In this document: positions 51,861 through 59,322 of the stretch, in pieces
Layout of the letters: each line of letters begins with the position of its first letter
How positions within the stretch are numbered: position 1 is the first letter of the stretch
From: Paenibacillus andongensis
GTDB lineage: Bacteria; Bacillota; Bacilli; Paenibacillales; NBRC-103111
Assembly (NCBI RefSeq): GCF_025369935.1
Contig: NZ_CP104467.1
Location: forward strand, 4,905,001 to 4,969,000
Length of the DNA: 64,000 nt
Direction: 5' to 3'
Position numbers and translations under genes: made by a program
Notes under the pieces: generated by a model
The model's database searches: none
The model's input: only the letters and a program-made list of their open reading frames with translations
What the model was told of the DNA's origin: nothing

Positions 51861-52685
51861 TCATTTGAGTTGGAAGCCGCTGGACATAATATCTGCACTT
51901 ACAAATCGCTGCGCAGCCAGCAGCAGGATGATCGTAGGCGCCGTCAGAATAATAGAGAATACAGCGCCAGCGTAGGCAGGGTAATCACTGATGATAGAGT
52001 ACATGACGATCGGCATCGTCTTATAATTGGGGATACCCACCAAGAAGGTGCCCTGTGCTTCATCGAGCGAGTTAAGGAATGTAAAGATCGAAGCCACGAT
52101 AATGCCAGGCATCGCCATCGGCAGCGTAATACTGCGGAATACGCGGAACGGGCTTGCCCCCACATCCCTTGCTGATTCCTCCTGAGCTGTATGCACATTG
52201 CGGAAAGCGGCCGTTGGAATCCAGGTCATGAACATTAGTACATTGATCATATGGATCAAAACAACGCCTATCAACGTGTTCATCAGTCCGAGTTTGTAAA
52301 AGAGCACAGCGATCGAAACATAAAGTCCCATTTTAGGAAAAGCATGTGTCAGTAGAAATGAGAACAAGAAGAATCGACTAAGCGGAAATCGTATGCGGGC
52401 AAACGCATAGGCTGCTGGGATACAAAGCACAATAGATAGAGCAGTCACGATAGATGCGATTATAAACGACAAGCCGATCGATTTCGCAATATCCTCCTGC
52501 TGGAACACAAATGTCCACCATTTCAGTGACCATTCATGGGGCAATACATCCGGGTAAGCCCATTTGCCGGTAAAAGCCAGTATGGCCAGGTTGAGCAGCG
52601 GGCCCAAGAAAAAGATAACAAACACGACAAGTATGATAAATTCCACGATTTTCCGTGGGCCTATCGCTTTTAAATACCAACGCAT
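51861..52685 (-). CDS. ABC importer permease, PotC/FbpB-C type
   Basis: A 274-residue permease with six membrane helices and the ATPase-contact loop QEESARDVGASPFRVFRSIT. ATG 52685 is chosen; a TTG at 52697 directly abuts the GGAG site and is less likely. It follows lacI by about 30 bp. Its separation from the partner permease gene by the ATPase and binding-protein genes is unusual but each component is present once. Confidence 0.9.
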   Translation of the reverse strand: MRWYLKAIGPRKIVEFIILVVFVIFFLGPLLNLAILAFTGKWAYPDVLPHEWSLKWWTFVFQQEDIAKSIGLSFIIASIVTALSIVLCIPAAYAFARIRFPLSRFFLFSFLLTHAFPKMGLYVSIAVLFYKLGLMNTLIGVVLIHMINVLMFMTWIPTAAFRNVHTAQEESARDVGASPFRVFRSITLPMAMPGIIVASIFTFLNSLDEAQGTFLVGIPNYKTMPIVMYSIISDYPAYAGAVFSIILTAPTIILLLAAQRFVSADIMSSGFQLK

Positions 52686-52715
52686 GCGGACTAACAACTC
52701 CTTTTCGAGAGAATT

Positions 52716-53723
52716 TTATTGGGTTGATTGCCGAACAATCAATCTGGGTACAAGCTGCTTAGGATTCTCAATGTTCGCTTCCTGGCGGATAAGCTTGTCT
52801 AACAAGCTAAAGGCCTGGGTTCCCATCTCCTCAGTATTCACCCTGACGGTTGTTAAGGAGGGTGAGAACATAGCGGCAAAATCAATATCATCAAAGCCTA
52901 CAACCGCTACCTGTTCAGGAATGCGTATGGACTGTTCCAACATAAACTTCATGGCACCCAGGGCTATCATATCGTTGGTGGCAAATAGCGCGGTAAACCC
53001 TACTGCACGAAACTGCTCCCAATGGGTGCGCATTAACTCATACCCTTCTCCGAAGGTGGAAGTCGATGCTTGCAAGATGGAAGATGTTAGGATCGTATAC
53101 CCCATTTCTGACATGTAATTCTTAAACCCTTTCAGCCTCAAATTGTGGCTGCGATGCGTCTGCGGCCCAGCAATTACGAAAATCTGACGATGTCCTACAT
53201 CTGTTAGATACTCGGCGACCATCCGCCCGCCTTCCTCGTCTTGATTGACTATATGCATGACCCCGTCGACATCCGTCGAGCCATTGACCATCACGTAGGG
53301 AACTCCGAAATTAGCGATGTAGTCAATGACATTCTGCTGCAAGCGGCTGATCAGGATGAGCCCATCCACCCTTTTTTCCATCATAAAATCGGCAGAACGC
53401 AGCGACATATCATGATCTGTCGTAACGAAAACGGAATAATTCAATTTGGCGGCTGTCATCAAAATAGCATCAAGAATTTTGCCATAAAACGGATGAGACG
53501 CAATGGGATGATGCTGGCGATAAATGAGTACGCCAATGTTGTGCGTTCTCTGTGAAACCATAGCCCTTGCCACTGCATTTGGCTTATATTGTAGTTCTTC
53601 AATCAGCTGGAGCACCTTATCGCGTACCTCCAAGCTCGTATAGCCCTTGCCAGAAATCACCCGCGATACGGTTGATTTGGATACACCGGCACGCAAGGCA
53701 ATTTCCTTAATCGTAAGATCCAT
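52716..53723 (-). CDS. LacI-family regulator of operon C
   Basis: A 335-residue LacI/GalR protein starting MDLTIKEIALRAGVSKSTVS, with the hinge ARAMVSQRTHN and the sensor-domain motif VVGFDDIDF. The ATG at 53723 is chosen; an upstream start at 53804 would add 27 residues before the HTH. It is the first gene of the ten-gene operon C, so is probably autoregulated, by the site GTGGGAACGGTCTCAC (minus-strand reading) lying 22 bp upstream. That site differs only slightly from the cluster A operators. Confidence 0.92.
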   Translation of the reverse strand: MDLTIKEIALRAGVSKSTVSRVISGKGYTSLEVRDKVLQLIEELQYKPNAVARAMVSQRTHNIGVLIYRQHHPIASHPFYGKILDAILMTAAKLNYSVFVTTDHDMSLRSADFMMEKRVDGLILISRLQQNVIDYIANFGVPYVMVNGSTDVDGVMHIVNQDEEGGRMVAEYLTDVGHRQIFVIAGPQTHRSHNLRLKGFKNYMSEMGYTILTSSILQASTSTFGEGYELMRTHWEQFRAVGFTALFATNDMIALGAMKFMLEQSIRIPEQVAVVGFDDIDFAAMFSPSLTTVRVNTEEMGTQAFSLLDKLIRQEANIENPKQLVPRLIVRQSTQ

Positions 53724-53745
53724 GCTGTAACCCCATTTCTTCGTG

Positions 53746-53759
53746 TGAGACCGTTCCCA
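53746..53759. promoter_or_regulatory. Probable LacI operator of operon C
   Basis: TGAGACCGTTCCCA, flanked so that the outer palindrome GTGAG...CCCAC extends to 16 bp. Position 22 bp before the lacI start suits promoter or early-leader repression. One base different from cluster A operator O2. Confidence 0.6.
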
Positions 53760-53788
53760 CATATCTAAAATAACGCTTAACTGTTTGT

Positions 53789-53805
53789 CTTGTGTTAACC
53801 ACAAG
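53789..53805. promoter_or_regulatory. Second palindrome upstream of operon C lacI
   Basis: CTTGTG-TTAAC-CACAAG, a 6-bp-arm inverted repeat 66 bp before the start codon. It may be a further operator or a site for another regulator. Confidence 0.35.
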
Positions 53806-53867
53806 ATAATAATTTGTAAATCTTCAAAATAATCAAATACCTTGATTACTTTCTATGCTTCTTTTCG

Positions 53868-53923
53868 TAAAAAAAGACCGCCTCATTGAGAGCTAAATAA
53901 ACTCCCTGAGCGATCCTTTTTTA
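53868..53923. terminator. Imperfect A/T-flanked hairpin between divergent genes
   Basis: GTAAAAAA at one end pairs with TTTTTTAC at the other, continuing with bulges through CTCA/TGAG. It has terminator form in both directions although it lies between divergent promoters. Confidence 0.45.
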
Positions 53924-53951
53924 CACATATTATAAGTTACTAATTTATTGT

Positions 53952-53979
53952 TTGAAATTTACGCAAAATAAGTTATAAT
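53952..53979 (+). promoter_or_regulatory. Sigma-A promoter of azoreductase gene
   Basis: TTGAAA (53952-53957) and TATAAT (53974-53979) are 16 bases apart, with the azoreductase ATG 43 bases further on. Confidence 0.65.
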
Positions 53980-54022
53980 AACAACTGTAATTAATTTAAG
54001 TATAGAAGGGAAGTTATTCATT

Positions 54023-54658
54023 ATGGCAACAGTACTTTATATCACAGCACACCCGCACGATCACCAAACATCTTTCAGCCTTGCAGTAGGTAAAGAATTT
54101 ATCGAAGCTTACCGTGAAGCGAACCCATCAGATGAGGTTATTACAGTTGATCTGTTCAAAGAAGATATTCCTCAAATTGATGCTGATGTATTCAGCGGTT
54201 GGGGAAAACTACAATCAGGAACTGCTTTTGACCAGTTGTCTGATGCAGAAAAAGCAAAAGTAGCACGTTTAGGCGCTCTGGTTGACCAATTCGTAGCTGC
54301 AGATAAATATGTTTTCGTTTCTCCAATGTGGAACTTCTCGTTCCCTCCAGTTTTGAAAGCTTACATTGATGCCGTTTCTGTTGCAGGCAAAACTTTCAAA
54401 TATACGGAAAGTGGTCCTGTTGGCTTGTTGACAAACAAAAAAGGATTGCATATCCAAGCAAGTGGCGGCATTTATTCCGAAGGCCCTGCTGCTGCATTCG
54501 AAAGTGGCTTCAGCTACCTGAAAAAAATCTCACAATTCTACGGTATCCCATCCTTCGAAGGCATTTTTGTTGAAGGCATGGCTGTAACTCCGGATCAAGC
54601 GCAATCCATTAAAGAAAAAGCAATTACTAAAGCAAAAGATCTTGCAACTCGTTTCTAA
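54023..54658 (+). CDS. azoR: FMN-dependent NADH:quinone/azo oxidoreductase
   Basis: A 211-residue flavodoxin-fold enzyme. It has the N-terminal phosphate-binding region [14 protein letters not shown], the flavin-contact segment [19 protein letters not shown] (around residue 95) and [11 protein letters not shown]. These match AzoR/NQO-type proteins that reduce quinones and azo compounds with two electrons, usually for protection against electrophiles. Monocistronic, with its own promoter and a strong terminator downstream. ATG preceded by AGAAGGGAAG. Confidence 0.9.
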   Translation: MATVLYITAHPHDHQTSFSLAVGKEFIEAYREANPSDEVITVDLFKEDIPQIDADVFSGWGKLQSGTAFDQLSDAEKAKVARLGALVDQFVAADKYVFVSPMWNFSFPPVLKAYIDAVSVAGKTFKYTESGPVGLLTNKKGLHIQASGGIYSEGPAAAFESGFSYLKKISQFYGIPSFEGIFVEGMAVTPDQAQSIKEKAITKAKDLATRF

Positions 54659-54707
54659 GAAAATAGAAAGAGCTGTCCAAAAGGGTTATATACACCTTGA
54701 GGGGTAG

Positions 54708-54758
54708 AAAAAGGAGCTGTCCTCAGTAGATTTTCTACTTTTGGGACAGCTCCTTTTT
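54708..54758. terminator. Bidirectional terminator between azoR and EamA gene
   Basis: Perfect 15-bp outer stem (54708-54722 with 54744-54758) flanked by A5 and T5, with a second inner stem AGTAGA/TCTACT. It ends two convergent transcripts. Confidence 0.88.
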
Positions 54759-54792
54759 ACATTCTATGATCGAAATTCTTGTTTGATATGGC

Positions 54793-55755
54793 TTAAACAT
54801 TTCCTTTACTACGGCTCATGAACCATAGGGTTAACCAAATAAATACAAAACCTACTAATTGCCCTAAGGTCAGCTTTTGACCAAATACGATCCAGTTAAT
54901 ACATACTCCTACTGCTGGGAAAGCTAACTCGGCAAGCGTTGCAAAGAATGCCTTGGTTGATGACAGCCCCTTATAATAAAGGAGCATGCTGATCAACCCT
55001 GGGAAAAAGGCCTGAAACAGCAGGTTGACTGCGATAAGTGTCAGATCACCACTAGAACCGCCTACATGCCAAGCATCGCCACTTACCAAAAGAACAACCG
55101 TTAGCAGCGGGATCGCCATCAGGAAGCGCAGTGAGGTAACAACAGGGAAATCCAAGTTTTTTTGAAGCAGGTACTTGCCCATGACGGTCGAACCACCCCA
55201 TAAGACAGCCGCCAATATTGAAAATAAGCAGCTTAACGTGCCTAAATCCTTTAAGCCCATCTCTGGTGAATTAAAACCAAACGTTAACAGATACGTGCCC
55301 AGCAGCGCCAATCCGACATAGACAAAAAATTTGGAAGGCAGTGTCTCTTTAAGCAGTAAACGAGCCAATACAATGGCGAATAAGGGCTGCAGCTTCTGCA
55401 AAAGCAGGACGGAGTTTGCACTGCCGTGAGCGAAAGCTGAAGTGAAGAGTATGGTGGCTATGGCCGATCCACCCCAAGAAATAAATAGAAGAGCACCAAT
55501 TACGGCTAGTGATAGTTTTCCGGCTAAGGACTTACGGTACTTGATCAGCACTGGAAGCGCATAGCAGGCCAGTAGCAAATGCTCAATGAACACTATTTGA
55601 GCAGAGGTAAAACTTTTCAACAATAAGATTCGAAAGAGAGGGTCCAACCCCCAAAGTGTAGCTCCAAGTGCTACATACCAGATCCCATTGATACCGCTGG
55701 TACTTGATGAATACAAACTTGCGCGCTTACTTCCTAGCTTAAATACATTTTCCAA
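54793..55755 (-). CDS. EamA/DMT-family transporter, probable riboflavin importer
   Basis: A 320-residue protein with ten predicted membrane helices in two EamA repeats (first begins IWYVALGATLWGLDPLFRI, second LGTLSCLFSILAAVLWGGST). The TTG at 55755 has GGGAGG eight bases upstream. The family exports or imports many metabolites, but this gene's leader carries an FMN riboswitch, and DMT-family riboflavin transporters (RibN) under FMN riboswitches are known in other bacteria. Riboflavin uptake is thus the best inference; membership of the RibN clade is not shown. Confidence 0.85.
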   Translation of the reverse strand: MENVFKLGSKRASLYSSSTSGINGIWYVALGATLWGLDPLFRILLLKSFTSAQIVFIEHLLLACYALPVLIKYRKSLAGKLSLAVIGALLFISWGGSAIATILFTSAFAHGSANSVLLLQKLQPLFAIVLARLLLKETLPSKFFVYVGLALLGTYLLTFGFNSPEMGLKDLGTLSCLFSILAAVLWGGSTVMGKYLLQKNLDFPVVTSLRFLMAIPLLTVVLLVSGDAWHVGGSSGDLTLIAVNLLFQAFFPGLISMLLYYKGLSSTKAFFATLAELAFPAVGVCINWIVFGQKLTLGQLVGFVFIWLTLWFMSRSKGNV

Positions 55756-55840
55756 TTCAAAAACCTCCCAATAGGCGAGACTTTGAGATTAGCTCAAAGA
55801 TCCCTAGATGATGTTTTGAATTGAACCTTCTGAAAGAGAC

Positions 55841-55871
55841 AATGCCCCTGTTTACAAGCAACAGGGGCATT
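55841..55871 (-). terminator. Hairpin in the FMN riboswitch expression platform
   Basis: AATGCCCCTGTT and AACAGGGGCATT form a perfect 12-bp stem with a seven-base loop, 86 bases before the EamA start. On the minus strand it is followed by TGTCTCTTTC, a weak T-tract. Upstream, TGTTAAAAA/TTTTTAACA (about 55884-55906) forms a competing hairpin. Confidence 0.6.
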
Positions 55872-55918
55872 GACAAACAGACCTGTTAAAAATAGAATTT
55901 TTAACAAGTTGTCCTTCA

Positions 55919-56054
55919 CCTTCTCTCATCCGGACTATACCGTCGGCCTTGGAATTTCACCAAGTCAGTCCCCGTCTAAACAGACTGGGAGTCGCGGGCT
56001 TGAGATACTTACGTATCCTCACCGCCGGTAGGGAATTGCACCCTGCCCCGAAGG
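55919..56054 (-). ncRNA. FMN riboswitch (RFN element)
   Basis: On the minus strand the conserved RFN blocks appear in order: CTTCGGGGCAGGGTG, then AATTCCCTACCGGCGGT, AGCCCGCGA, TTGGTGAAATTCCAAGGC, CGACGGTATAGTCCGGATG and the closing GAGAGAAGG pairing with CCTTC. The variable arm between is about 30 bases. It binds FMN and should switch off the EamA transporter gene when flavin is plentiful. Confidence 0.95.
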
Positions 56055-56184
56055 TTCAAATCTCAAATTCACACTTACTTAATACAAGTAACATTAAATT
56101 GAATATTAACATCTTAAAATAAAAAAAGCAAGGATTTTCATCTCTGCTTCGCTTCACCTTCTGCAATTTTCAACATGATAACTT

Positions 56185-56613
56185 TCACTCTGTTATATAC
56201 CAGTTTCTTCTCGTATTTATTTCACCTTGCGCTCTTAAAAGAATACGTAAGGCCTTCTCAATTTCTTCATCCGCTCGTCTCAGTTTGTCTGCCGAAACAC
56301 TTCGCTTTGAGGCTCCGAGTGCATCTATCGCTTCGTTAATTTTGTCATTAATTTCTTCTCTCGAGACTCTCGTCATACCGTTTCTCCCCTCCCTTGTACT
56401 CGGACTTTTCATGTAATTATGCACGACTTCTGTTTCTTGCATCTCAAATATATTGCTTGGAAATTCTTGCATCACTTTTTCTTGCTTCAATATTTCTTTA
56501 TTCACCATTTCTTTCTTCACTGGGGCTTTCTTCGCTTTTTCTTGCTTCATTGGTGCTTTCTTAACTGGTTCTTTCTTCATTAGCTCTTTCTTCACTAATG
56601 CATTTTTCAACAT
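56185..56613 (-). CDS. Lys-rich repetitive hypothetical protein, 142 aa
   Basis: Unrecognised. Residues 1-50 are a low-complexity run of Lys, Glu, Pro, Ala and Met in short repeats (KKEPVKKAPMKQEKAKKAPV), followed by an amphipathic helical C-terminal region (EEINDKINEAIDALGASKRS onward) that looks able to form a coiled coil. The start at 56613 is chosen because GGGGGGAA precedes it and the longer frame from 56853 would overlap the next gene. No signal peptide or membrane segment. Possibly a nucleic-acid or surface-binding protein; function not inferred. Confidence 0.5.
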   Translation of the reverse strand: MLKNALVKKELMKKEPVKKAPMKQEKAKKAPVKKEMVNKEILKQEKVMQEFPSNIFEMQETEVVHNYMKSPSTREGRNGMTRVSREEINDKINEAIDALGASKRSVSADKLRRADEEIEKALRILLRAQGEINTRRNWYITE

Positions 56614-56765
56614 TACTTCCCCCCATTTCCCCATACTATATCTTATGCTTATGGTAGAAATGACGATTGGGTATATACAACATACATGATATATAATCCT
56701 GAAGTGATAGATGCAAAAAGAAAAAGGGATCTCCATCTGTCCTATATATCCGACAGGGATACCCT

Positions 56766-57239
56766 TTATAATATCGAGTGGCGTCGTTTTAAAAAAAGAA
56801 ACACAACAATACCTATCGCGATTCCAATGAATGAAAACAACATAGGCAGCCATACGGGACCCAAAAGAATACCGAAAGGTTGAAGTTCATCCGAATAGAT
56901 GATACCTACTGTCCCTAGAAAAGCTCCTAATACAAAAGGAATATACGCATACTCTGCGGTATCTCCCCCGTCTTTATAAGCATCCCAAATTCCAAACATG
57001 TAGAGACAGGGGTAAAACATGAGCCAATGATAGTCGGTTTGTTGGATGGCCTCTTGAATGTTTCCTTTGAAGCTGTCGATAATAATTTGATTGAGATCTG
57101 ACATGTAGTTCACGATGAATTCCATGATGATCAACGTGATTGCTTTAAAATACTTCCCGTTTAAAAACTGACCAAACCCAGGGAGTGCGATGCTCCATAA
57201 TAATTTCTCAATTTTATTGGATTTGTGCATAGTTGTCAT
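56766..57239 (-). CDS. Small membrane protein, TM2-like, 157 aa
   Basis: Starts with a helix containing LLWSIALPGFGQFLNGKYF, a Pro-Gly-x-Gly-Gln motif shared by TM2-domain-like and related small membrane proteins, and has about four hydrophobic segments in total (near residues 14-42, 72-86, 98-113 and 120-150). It overlaps the preceding gene by 26 bp, so the two are probably translated together. Function unknown. Confidence 0.6.
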   Translation of the reverse strand: MTTMHKSNKIEKLLWSIALPGFGQFLNGKYFKAITLIIMEFIVNYMSDLNQIIIDSFKGNIQEAIQQTDYHWLMFYPCLYMFGIWDAYKDGGDTAEYAYIPFVLGAFLGTVGIIYSDELQPFGILLGPVWLPMLFSFIGIAIGIVVFLFLKRRHSIL

Positions 57240-57795
57240 TTGGCAGTCGGTGATTTGCCATGCTTGCGATGATCTCAGGTGAAAGCATCTTACTGTGTGA
57301 TCGTTCCTCTACATAATTTTCTCCTCTTACATACATATCAGGTGTAATTCTTTTTAATAAACCCACAAACCCTCTTATTGTAAACAAAGTAAAATTAATG
57401 CATGCAAATGTATGAAGAGCCGTCCAGGATTTCCATTTAAACAAATCGGTTTTCCTTTCTAAAAACCATTGAAGCAAAGTCATTGGTCCACTAAAAAATA
57501 GACTTCTCGTTATGAGTTCAAGTGGTTTGCTTTGATACGTATATCTAACCCAGACTACACTTAAAAGAGGATAGAATAACAAATCGTACAAAATATTGGT
57601 ATCAAATACTTTGGCCAATGGACGAACGGGGTACGATATCTTCCCTTTTTTAATAAAGAAGGAATCTAACGAACTTGACAAAACGCATTTCGCAAAGAAT
57701 ACGGTTAGATACATGAGCAAGTTATTACGTTTCAAAACGAATGGGGCAGCTGCTAATGATGAGGCAAATAAAATCCGCAATAAAATCTTTTCCAT
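57214..57795 (-). CDS. CBO0543-like membrane protein, 193 aa
   Basis: Hydrophobic protein with about four to five membrane segments and a polar C-terminal tail of about 40 residues. Its layout (FFAKCVLSSSLDSFFIKKGK, then LYDLLFYPLLSVVWVRYTYQ) resembles the CBO0543 family common in Bacilli, whose role is unknown. ATG with AAGGGGGAAAA upstream. First gene of a small operon with the TM2-like and Lys-rich proteins. Confidence 0.55.
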   Translation of the reverse strand: MEKILLRILFASSLAAAPFVLKRNNLLMYLTVFFAKCVLSSSLDSFFIKKGKISYPVRPLAKVFDTNILYDLLFYPLLSVVWVRYTYQSKPLELITRSLFFSGPMTLLQWFLERKTDLFKWKSWTALHTFACINFTLFTIRGFVGLLKRITPDMYVRGENYVEERSHSKMLSPEIIASMANHRLPNDNYAQIQ

Positions 57796-57892
57796 ACCGT
57801 TTTCCCCCTTTAATTACTTTCTTCCTCTACCTGTAGTGTGGATAAATAAACAGTCTATTATTCATGAAAGGAAAAGCCAGCGAACCATGGAA

Positions 57893-57929
57893 ACATAAAA
57901 AGAGCTGCCGCGGGCAGCTCTTTTTATGT
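57893..57929. terminator. Perfect palindromic hairpin between divergent genes
   Basis: Arms of 17 bp with a three-base loop; A-rich on one side, T-rich on the other, so it has the form of a bidirectional terminator. It lies in the 199-bp space between two divergently read genes, 66 bp before the MFS start. Confidence 0.65.
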
Positions 57930-57994
57930 TGGAGTGACATTTGTATAATAGGGGATAGATATAATAACATACTAGTAAGACAGGATGGTAAAGG

Positions 57995-59311
57995 ATGAAC
58001 GATAAAATTGTAATGCCGGTATGGACGATTGGCTTGTTCATCGTTGTCATGAATACAACGATGTTCAATGTTTCTATCCCTAGTATTATTCAAGATCTTG
58101 GCATCACGGCAGATCTCGGATCATGGGTGATCTCTAGCTACTCCATCGGATATGCCTTATCGACAGTTATTTATAGTAGGCTCTCAGATGTCTTACCGAT
58201 TCGTAAACTGCTGATCGTCGGGCTCTTGGTGCTGGGTCTTTCATCGATTTTCGGATTATTTGCCCGGGAATTCCATGCTTTACTCATGGCTCGCATTCTT
58301 CAATCTGCAGGCGCTGGGGTGATGGCAGGCCTTGGTTTGGTTCTGGCTAGTCGATATATTCCAATTGAAAGAAGAGGGTCAGCCATCGCCATGATTTCCG
58401 CAGGAAGCGCTATGGCTTTCGGGCTCGGTCCAATCGTTGGCGGCTTGATCAGTGAATATTTTGGGTGGAACGGATTGTTCGCAATTACTTGTCTGGTTCT
58501 CGTTATACTTCCTATTCTAGTGCGACTGCTTCCCAAAGAAAATGCGGCAGCCTTTCGGTTCGATATTCTGGGTGCTTGCTTAACGATCGTTAATGCAACT
58601 ACGCTGCTGTTAGCTGTGACGCAAGTTTCTGCCGCTTGGCTTGCCGTCAGTTGTCTTTCATTGCTTCTACATGCTTGGCACTTGAAACGAGCAGACAATA
58701 CGTTCATTAACCCTGAACTATTGAGAAATCCAACTTATCTTAAACTGGTTACGATCGGGTTTTGCATCTTGGTTTTGAACCTTGGTAATTTATTTCTAAT
58801 GCCATTGGTGCTAGCCAAGTTGTTCCATCAATCAGCTATGATGATTGGCTTAACCATAGCCCCAGGGGCCATTTTGTCAGCCTTCCTGACACGTTTTGTC
58901 GGACGATGGATAGATCGATACGGGAATCTACGCTTTATGTTTATAGGGCATTGTATGTTATCTTTGGTGATGATTGGTTTTTATACGACTCTTGGTGCTT
59001 CGCCATTTGTTACACTTCTTGGATATCTTTGTTTTTCACCTGCTTTTTCAGCAACGATTGCATCTTTGAACAACGAGACCTCACGTATTCTTCCAAAATC
59101 ATTAATAGGTTCTGGCATGGGACTTATGCAGCTTATCCAATTTTTTGGAGGCTCAATTTCGGTTGCGATTTGTGGAATTCTTCTCGAGATTCAAAAGAAT
59201 ACGCCACTTCCTTATTCCTTCAAACACGTTTATGGCCTTTTATTTTTGGTAGGTCTTAGTTCTCTAAGCATGTTGCTGTGGTACAAGCTTACTGTACCAA
59301 AACAAACTTGA
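57995..59311 (+). CDS. MFS transporter, DHA2/TetL-like
   Basis: A 438-residue major facilitator protein. The N-terminal segment FNVSIPSIIQDLGI, motif A-like YSRLSDVLPIRKLL, motif B-like ARILQSAGAGVMAG and motif C-like GLGPIVGGLISEYFGW match drug/H+ antiporters of the TetA(L)/LmrB type. About 12-14 membrane helices. The ATG at 57995 is preceded by AGGATGG; two TATAAT-like -10 sequences lie at 57944 and 57960. Substrate unknown. It runs convergently into the GH13 gene with an 11-bp gap and no terminator between. Confidence 0.88.
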   Translation: MNDKIVMPVWTIGLFIVVMNTTMFNVSIPSIIQDLGITADLGSWVISSYSIGYALSTVIYSRLSDVLPIRKLLIVGLLVLGLSSIFGLFAREFHALLMARILQSAGAGVMAGLGLVLASRYIPIERRGSAIAMISAGSAMAFGLGPIVGGLISEYFGWNGLFAITCLVLVILPILVRLLPKENAAAFRFDILGACLTIVNATTLLLAVTQVSAAWLAVSCLSLLLHAWHLKRADNTFINPELLRNPTYLKLVTIGFCILVLNLGNLFLMPLVLAKLFHQSAMMIGLTIAPGAILSAFLTRFVGRWIDRYGNLRFMFIGHCMLSLVMIGFYTTLGASPFVTLLGYLCFSPAFSATIASLNNETSRILPKSLIGSGMGLMQLIQFFGGSISVAICGILLEIQKNTPLPYSFKHVYGLLFLVGLSSLSMLLWYKLTVPKQT

Positions 59312-59322
59312 TAAATCTTTTT

